Shown piece by piece: positions 56,100 to 64,000 of a stretch of DNA of 64,000 nucleotides. The DNA comes from Lasiosphaeris hirsuta (taxonomy: Eukaryota; Ascomycota; Sordariomycetes; Sordariales; Lasiosphaeriaceae): positions 5,518,001 to 5,582,000 of the forward strand of contig JAUKUA010000004.1 of assembly GCA_030549175.1 (NCBI GenBank), in the 5' to 3' direction. Below the pieces are notes generated by a model that was not told the origin of the DNA, ran no database searches, and saw only the letters and a list, made by a program, of their open reading frames with translations. The translations under genes and the position numbers were made by a program. The stretch's first letter is position 1. Every line of letters begins with the position of its first letter.

Positions 56100-59000
56100 T
56101 AAGTATAAGGTAAGTAAAGGATGTTACCGTTATAAAAGGTAAGGTTATAATATTTTTAAATATTATAATAAAAAAACCGAAAGAGATAAGGAAATTTTAA
56201 AGTCTCCTAAGAAGATCTCTGGAATTAAGTCTAAACGTAGAAGATAAGCCGACGATAAAGATACCGAATCTTAACTTGTTAAAAAGGCTAAGATCTATTC
56301 TATGATAAAAGTAAATTACTCTAAGCTTTTTCTCTATATAATCAAACTCTCCGATAATAAAGGTAAATTAGATTTTTAACTAGTACCTAAAACCTCGTAG
56401 TATCTAGAACCGTATCTTAAATTACCGTAAGTTCTATAAAACGTATCTATTTCGCTTTTCCGCTCGAGGAAACCTCCTCTTCTGAGTAACTAGATAAAGC
56501 TAAAACCTAAAAGAGGCTCTCTTATAAGAAGGCTAAACGAAGCTACGAGCCGTATTATAACGTTCGTAAGATTGTTTTTATAACTATCGTCTACTATGGA
56601 GTTACGGAAATTCCCGTTTAAGCCCTCCTTAACCTTAGAACCTCGAGCCCGGTTATAAGTTAAGACCTTGTCAGAAAATAAAATATCTCTTATGTAGTTA
56701 AAACGATATTAAAACCTTTAGAAGCTTTTAATACTACGATTAACCTCGACTCAGGGAAAACTTATACTAAGGAAATCGTTCTATGATACTAAGTAAAATA
56801 CTTTTCCTATATCACGTTTAAAATCTTACTACTCGATATTAAATATGATATTTTCTTACCTTACTAGTAACTATAATAATATTAGCCGAACTATCTATGA
56901 GACTATGATATCTTAAAAGTAACCTTCGAATTTAATTATTACTGCCGGAACTATATTTCCTTTGTAATTCTTAGAAAAAAGAGCTTTATTGCTAATATCA
57001 TAATGTCCTATATCTCGAAAATCCCCAAAAGATTTAGGACCTTTATACCTTTAACCTCTCTTAAAGTGACTTAACGGCTTTTAAACTACTAGCCATGAAA
57101 CTATATGATCGACATAATAAGAGATAAGAAGCTTTTATAGAGACCTATCTATCTTATATCACGCTTAAAAAAGAAGATTCTTCGTAAATAACTAGACTAA
57201 ATACTTTCGGAAGGTAAGATATGAGAATTAAAATCGTCTTACTCTTTACCTATCTTCTTTATAAATAAGAAAATATCTATAAAAAAGGTAACTACTAGGG
57301 ACTTAGAAAATCTCTATCTTATAGTTAATTATTAAAGAATTAACGAACGAACTATTAAAAACTACTATCTATTATCTCTAATTACCAAACTTTAAGATAC
57401 CTTCGTTAAATCTATTATCTTTATAAAAATAAATCTAAAGTTAAGTTTTAACTTAATTTAAATAAAGAAAGGCTATAAGTAGAAAATAACGTTCTAAACT
57501 TATTACGACCTCTTTAAATTTAACGTAATATCTTTTAGCCTTACTAATATTTCTACTATCTTCTAAGGTATAATAAATCATATCTTTTAAGATCTTATCG
57601 ACCAAAGCTTTTTATCTTATATTAACGACCTCTTTATCTATGCCGATTTGAAGAAATAACATAATAAGATTATGATAAAAGTACTTAAAAGGCTCTAAAA
57701 ACATAACCTTACGATTAACCCCTCGAAATATATATAGGATATTAAGAAACTTAAATACCTAAACTATATCATTAATACTAAAGGTATCATAATATCAAAA
57801 GATAAGATAAAATGTATCTTTTTATAGAAATAGCCTACGTTAGTAAAAAGAGTTTAGTAATTTAATAGATTTACAAATTTCTATAGGTACTATATTAAGA
57901 GCTATTTACATATTACTAAACCACTTACTAACTTTACAAATCTTATCTAAAAATCTTAGAAGTAGACAAACTAGATAAATATGACATTTTAAACGTTAAA
58001 AATAACCTTTACGAAAGTACCTATTCTAGTTTATTTCGACCCTAATAAACTACCTATAGTTAAACTAGATACCTCTAACTACGTACGCGGTTTAGTTATA
58101 TTACAGAAATAAGATAATAGTAAGATTTATCTTATAACCTTCTATTCTAAGAAACTTATCTCTGTAGAAATTAACTACAAGATCTACGATAAGAAACTTC
58201 TTACGATAGTTAATTCTTTCTAGCGTTAAAGATACTATCTAGAGGGGGCTAAGTACTATATTAAAGTCTTTTCGGACTATTGTAATCTAGAATTTTTCTA
58301 GACTACGAAAGTTCTTAACTACCATCAAGCCCGTTAAGCTTAATAGCTTACTACCTTCGATTTCGTCATTAACTTCTATCCCGGCATATAAAACGCCAAG
58401 GTAGATATTTTCTCATAACACGAAAAGTATTTTCCGAAAGGGGGGGATAAAAACTAACTGATAATCTTTATTTTAAACAAAGAGTATTTTTTATATTTTA
58501 AAATTCCTATGTTTATACTTTCAAAAGCTCGTCTCTATAATATTCTAATATTAAAATAAAACGAAAAATTCTTCGAGTAAATCAAGGTTACCGCTCTTAT
58601 AAACGAAACGTATTAAAAGGCTTTAGTTTCCCTTAGAAAGGACGTAACTAATAAAGATAGAATCTTATTCATAAAAAATCGTATTTAGATCTCTAACAAT
58701 AAGAAACTTAAGATTTAAATTATCTACTCCGAATATAATACTAAGGTAACAAGTTACATAGGTATAGATAAGACCGTTAAGCTTATTAGATAATATATAT
58801 TTTAATAAAATCTTAAAAAAGACGTTACTAAGTTTATACGCTCCTATCATAAGTATTAAAGTAACAAGTTAAGATATTACCTCTCCTTTAGATTACTTTA
58901 TCTTATCGAGTTAGAATATTTCTCTTAGAAACTTATTTTAAAAGACTTTATAATAGACCTTCTTCTCTTAAATAGATATAGTTCTATCTAAGTTATTATC

Positions 59001-60000
59001 GATACCTTTATTAAAATGATATACTTTATTCCTTTAAAAGATAATACTAAAAAGATAGAAGACTTGATTTCTCTCTTTACTTATAAATATTAGAAATATC
59101 ACGATATACCTATTAATATTATCTCTAATTGGGATTTACGGTTTAACATAGGCCTTTGGTATAACTTCCTTAAACACGTCGAAGTTAAACTAAAGATATT
59201 AACCTTATTCTATCTTAAAATAAATAGTTAGATTAAACATCTTAATTAGTATATTAAAGCTTACCTTAGAGCCTTCGTTAACTATAAGATAAATAACTAA
59301 GATATCTTATTACTTATAGTCAAATTTATATAAAATAACACCAGATCGACTTCTATTAGTAACTCTCCTTTTTACGCTAACTATAGATATTACTTAGCCG
59401 TTATTAATCTACTTAATAAATCTACACGTAACCTACATAGTAAAATCATAGTATATTGAATGACTACGGTCTATGAGAACCTCTATGAAATCCTTAAAGA
59501 ATCTTAGAAACGAATAAAGAAGTATATAGATAAGAAGTAAATGGAAGTATTCTCTTTTACGGAGAAGTAATTAGTAATATTAGACGTTAAGAATATTAAG
59601 ACTAAGAGACTATCGAAAAAATTAAATAAAAAGCTACTCGACCTATTTAAAATCTCTAAGATAGTATCTCTTATAGCCGTAAAACTTAAACTTCTAGAAC
59701 GTTAGAAAATTTATCTTATCTTTCACGTTTCTCTTATTAAACCTTTCCAAACTAGCTCATAACTAATCTTAGACTTTATTTAGGTCTTAAAGTAAGTAAA
59801 AGATATTTATCCTAAGGAATTTATAGTAGAAGAAATTATAAATTTCTACATTAAGAAAAGAGTAATAAAGTATCTCGTCAAATGGGATAGATATCCTAAA
59901 GAAAAAGATTAGACTTAGGAACCGTACGAACACTTCTTTAACATTTAGGAACTTTAGGACTTTTACGTCAAGTATCTATGTAAGCTTAAGGATCCTAAGG
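56100..60000 (+). pseudogene. Dead gag end and pol of element E
   Basis: Collinear with element F: CCHC-like remnant at about 56110-56165; RT at 57290-57650 (INERTIKNYYLLSLI with stops, YINDLFIY near 57620); integrase at about 58850-59400 (DRYSSI, IDTFIKM); chromodomain at 59835-59990 (YLVKWDRYPKEKD kept). RIP changes differ from those in F, so the two copies mutated independently at many sites. Confidence 0.8.
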
Positions 60001-61378
60001 TTATTAACCTTAGGACTCGAGGTAAGTTTTTTTTAGGAAGGGAGATAGTATTATACTAGTAAGCTTACCTAGGTTAATAAGATTACTAACCTTCTTAACC
60101 GAGCTACACTACTAGTATATACTACATACCTATATAATATTATAAACTTATAATAATAAGTTTAGTAAACCTATTAATATAAGACTAATACTAAGAAGGT
60201 TACTATAACATAGCTTAACCTTAAGACATACTCTATCACGTAGCTTAAGGCTTACTTGGCCTAAGTATATAGGTTAATAGATCCTTACGTATGACTACGG
60301 GTTATGATGGGATGTCTAGAGCTATTTATAAGCTAGAGTAGCTATATACTAGATCTTACCTACGTTAGGTAACGTCACTAGACTTCAGATTTGTCATAGA
60401 CGAGCTACTTAACCTTAGTATTATAATCAGGGCTTACGTAGTCAGCTAAGATTCTATAGTTAGTCTTTCAAATCAGGGACCTTCCCACTATCACTAACAT
60501 TCCTTTAGAAAACCTAAAACCCAACGTTCTCCGGAGTCTAACTTCAGTAGTAACAAGTAGTCACGACCCCCACGTATAAGTTACGAAAGGAACCGTTACT
60601 ATAACAAGTACTAGCCTTGGGACTTAATAGCTTGTAGCTAACGTAAGTACTAAGGCTGTGAAGGAACCTCCACAACGATAGTTACTATGGCCGCTTAAGC
60701 TATAGGAGTAAGTATTAATACTAACCATAGGCCGACGTATGATAGGCCGACCTTACCTAGCTTGTAGCCATTGATTTGTAAGGTGTGAGAGACGGGCGGT
60801 TAGATAGGAGATTTGAGACTGATGGACGGCTAGGAAGATCCTTAGGTATCTTAGTATTCTTATATCTTATACATAACGTTCCATAAGTAGTACTAGTACC
60901 TTACAATGGATCTTCGAGAGGAAGAAGCTCTCTAGTTCTCTTTAGACAAACCTAGAAAAATTATTAGCTGAACTTTAGTGAAGTTGAGGGGTAATATAAC
61001 CTTGTGAACCCTTCTGTTTCTTCTGACTTATAACTACGAAGTATTATGTCTTATCCTTTGTTGGATCATTCCATCTCCCTGAACCTCCTTCTCCCTGGCT
61101 CTCTACCACTTTACATTGCGACAGTTAACTCCCTCACCGTTCTGTTCTAAACCTTTGAATCGGACCTTGTGCTTATTAACCTTGTAAAGATCAAGTCCCT
61201 AAGTTCGTCGTGTGAAAGCTCTGAACTAGACCAACAGTAATTGTCGGGGTGGTTCGCTGAACGGTTAAGTCGAGAGTTAGGAAAAGGTTAAAGCTCTGCA
61301 ATCTGACTCTTCATTTGATATCTCACCTTGTGGTTGTCACACCCCAGACCTTCGTGGGCTGGCCTGTGTCACACAACC

Positions 61379-61589
61379 TTATGATTTAGAAACCTCTTAA
61401 GATAAAAATTAAGACTATTAAAAAGTTTCCTATACTTCTGTTAAGCTTTTAAACTATTACTAAACTATTTTAATAGTTTATAGATCTTTATAACTAAGTT
61501 GTTAAAGCCTATAAGAAACTTTATTTCTTCGTGATTAATACGTATAAAGATAAGTAACGGCTTAACTCTTTCACTTCTATGTTTATTAC
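61379..61589 (+). mobile_element. Element D: gag fragment, continued
   Basis: Aligns with 48401-48612 of element F (ttatgattt/ttatgatct, then aaccttatttcttcgt-type blocks). Ends at ttattac, where an LTR begins. Confidence 0.7.
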
Positions 61590-62910
61590 TGTCACACTAG
61601 TAAGCTCACCTAAGGTCAACAGGGTCACTAGCCTCCTTGACCGAGCCATACACCAGTGGCACGAACCATAAGCACACACCCATTGACCCGCGAGTATCTA
61701 CCATGGATCACGTAGATAAGAGAACCATCACGGAGGATGGCCACAACGTGGCTCAACCCCGGGACATGATCCCACGTGTAGCTAACGGCCTATTCAGCCG
61801 GCACACAGGTCAACAGACTCTCCTAAGCACCCACGGGTTACGACGGAATGCCCAGAACTACTCACAAGCCAAAGTAGCTATATAACAAATCTCACCTGTA
61901 CTAGGTAACGTTATTAGACTTTAGATTTGTCATAGACAAGCTATTTAACCTCAGCATCGTGGTCAGGGCCTATATAGTCAGCCTAGATCCTATAGCTAGT
62001 CTTTCAAATTATGGACCTTCCCACTATCGTTAACATTCCTTTAGAAGACCTAGAACCTAACGTTCTCCGGAGTCTAGCTTCAGTAGTGACAGATGACCAC
62101 GACCCCCGTGTGTAAGTCACGAAGGGAACCGTTACTGTGACAGCCGATAAGGGATCGACCTAATAACATTATGGCTAACGTAAGTACTAAGGATATAAAG
62201 GAACACCTACAGCGATAGATACTATACCGCTAGAGCTGTATAGATAAGTATTAATACCGGCCGTGGACCGACGTATGATAGGCCGGCTTTACCTAGCTTG
62301 TAGCCACTGATTTGTAAGGCGTAAGAGACGGGTAGCTAGAAAGGAGATTCGGGACTAACAAGCGGCTGGGAGGATCCTTTAGATATTTTAGTATCCTTAT
62401 ATCTTATACATAGCCTTCTATAAAAAAACCGGTACGCCGCGATGGATCCTCGAGAGGAAGAAGCTCCCTAGTTCTCTTTAGACAAACCTAGAAAGATTAT
62501 CAACTGAACTTCAATGAAGCTAAGGGGTAACACAACCTTATAAACCCTTCTATTTCCCTTGACTTATAACTACGAAGTATTATATCTTATCTTTTGTTAG
62601 ATCATTCTATCTCTCTGAACCTCCTTCTCCCTAGCTCTCCACCACTTTACATTACGACAGTTAACTCCCTTACCGTTCTTTTCCAAACCTCTGAATCGGA
62701 CCTTACGCTTATTAGCCTTATGAAGATCAAGTCCCTAAGTTCGTCGTGTGAAAGCTCTGAACTAGACTAATAGCAATTGTCAGGGTGGTTCGTTAAACGG
62801 TTAAGTCGAGAGTTAGGAAATGGTTAAAGCTCTACAGTCTGATTCCTCATTTTGATATCTCACCTTGTGGTTGTCACACCCCAAACCTTCGTGGGCTGGC
62901 CTGTGTCACA
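61590..62910 (+). mobile_element. LTR G with mismatched flanks
   Basis: A complete LTR (1321 bp; tgtcacactagtaagc to ggcctgtgtcaca). The left flank is plus-strand gag of D (attac); the right flank is minus-strand gag of another copy (tagat). There is no target duplication, so it is not a simple solo LTR. Confidence 0.75.
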
Positions 62911-64000
62911 TAGATTATATTAATTATGGCTTCGGGAACGGTAGTTGTAACTAGCGACTATAAGACTTAGCTACTAAGGTCGATAGTATAATTAAGTTTT
63001 TATAATTTGGTAATATATTTGTTTATATCCTTATTATATATTAAGGCCTTTATAACCTCGTAGTCCTTAGCTCTACGTACGAGGTTATAAAAACGCTTAA
63101 TAATAATGGTAGCGTAGTTATTCTATTGATCTACTAAGCTAAGCTTTTTGATCTACGAACCCTTCTTTTGATACTATTCAAAGACAGTACCTTTTATAAG
63201 GGTACTAACAAAGCTAATCTTAGCTCTGTCATCAAAGAAGCTTCACTTGTAGATACTAAAGTATTCCTTAATGGAATGTTACCAGGTTTCAAACTTAGCC
63301 TTATCCTTCCTATTATACTTCTTAGGTTTCGCCATAGTTATAGCAATACCTTAACTACAGGAGTTACGAATTGTAATAACGTATTTATATATTACTGTCT
63401 AGTTTATATAGATAAGATCGAGAAAAACTACTATAGAGTTAAGAGGAGGTTATAGTAATAGGCGTTGAGAGCTCGGACCCAGAGGTCTTAAGAGTCCTAA
63501 GAGTCCTCTCGAGAGACTAGGTAGTCTACTAGGGGGTCCTCTTAAGGAACTAAGTAGTTTGCTAGGGGGTTCTTCTAGAGGTAAATTACCTCTAGGTAGG
63601 GAACTTCGACAATTAAGATCGTTACCTAAGTCGCTGTTATTACTACTACTCGGGGACGGCGGTAACGTAGCGGCCCTCGAGTAGTTACTAGGAGATGAAT
63701 TTCTTCCTTCTCCTTTACTTCTTATCTTAACATCAGAGTCCTATATACTATCGAGCTGCGTTCGGATAGATATTAGTTATAAAAAAAGATAATATAAAGA
63801 ATATAAGGGTAATTAGAGCCCTATTTGTTAGTTATTTCATGTAATCTACGTCTATGTAACTTTGATTGTTGTTCTGCTGTTCTAGCCTTAACCCTTACTT
63901 TTGTGTTTTTTCATAGTTTAAGACGCCTGACCTAAGATAACTTGTCGACGCCGGCTACAGCTTCTAGCGTTAGCTAGCTTAGCCTAAAGGCTAATAATAG
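62911..64000 (-). mobile_element. Element H: gag fragment, minus strand
   Basis: Read in reverse it aligns with the gag of element F (62911-63020 with about 49985-50110; 63168-63380 with about 49620-49850). The open frame 63168-63455 is the antisense of gag and not a gene. It continues beyond the window. Confidence 0.7.

Larger units (their letters stand above)
43817..61373 (+). mobile_element. Element E: Ty3/Gypsy chromovirus carrying a nested copy
   Basis: 5' LTR 43817-45141, internal region 45142-46957, nested element F, internal region continued 55680-60048, 3' LTR 60049-61373 (both LTRs 1325 bp, TG...CA). The 5-bp target duplication CAACC is perfect (43812-43816 and 61374-61378). Its own length without F is about 8.8 kb. 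All frames are broken by TAA/TAG codons; domain relics keep the order gag, protease, RT, RNase H, integrase, chromodomain. Confidence 0.9.

Noticed and set aside
63168..63455. 95-codon plus-strand frame near the right end
   Set aside because: Matches the antisense frame at 49844-49620 of element F, so it is antisense gag of element H.

Overview
The window comes from a filamentous ascomycete, probably a Sordariomycete. The evidence is short (about 60 nt) GT-AG introns with CTAAC-type branch points, fungal-only families (NACHT-ankyrin NLR, Abr1-like multicopper oxidase, PD-(D/E)XK-like protein, small cysteine-rich secreted proteins), and a 25 kb AT-rich block of Ty3/Gypsy chromovirus copies full of TAA/TAG codons and TpA, the signature of repeat-induced point mutation (RIP). 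No tRNA, rRNA or CRISPR array was recognised.

0-39 kb is a gene-poor accessory region. Order: a truncated single-pass membrane protein (1-329, -); a broken zinc metalloprotease (2215-3046, +); a PD-(D/E)XK-like protein (4087-5509, +); two decayed secreted-protein relics (6485-7740); a pair of divergent genes, a 384-aa protein of unknown function (8309-9463, -) and a 1667-aa intronless bacterial-type RHS protein (10303-15306, +); a broken multi-pass membrane protein (15937-16659, -); an alpha/beta-hydrolase-NACHT-ankyrin NLR (18230-22942, -); a glycosylated membrane protein (23560-25164, -); a small NACHT relic (25465-25605, -); a secreted multicopper oxidase (27849-29848, +); two small cysteine-rich secreted proteins (31296-31669 and 33567-33950, +); the C-terminal relic of an S8 subtilase (34517-34825, +) followed by a broken gene that I think is gasdermin-like (35630-36417, +); and a multi-pass membrane protein (36805-37773, -).

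39-64 kb is a nest of one chromovirus family with LTRs of about 1.33 kb. One complete 8.7 kb copy (46958-55674, target duplication ACCGT) sits in the gag of a second copy (43817-61373, duplication CAACC), which sits in the gag of a third (starting at 42361). To the left is a ladder of LTRs inserted into LTRs (39.0-42.4 kb). To the right are an LTR with mismatched flanks and a minus-strand gag fragment. All coding capacity is destroyed.

The best candidates for new biology are the RHS protein with its divergent partner, which looks like a horizontally acquired bacterial toxin-type locus; the NLR with seven near-identical ankyrin repeats; and the decayed protease/gasdermin-like pair, which resembles the two-gene cell-death systems of fungi. 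A roughly 150-220 bp repeat occurs three times, next to the RHS partner, the NLR and the membrane protein. The region reads as a self/non-self and conflict island beside a RIP-inactivated transposon graveyard. Family assignments rest on motif reading only; no database search was possible.
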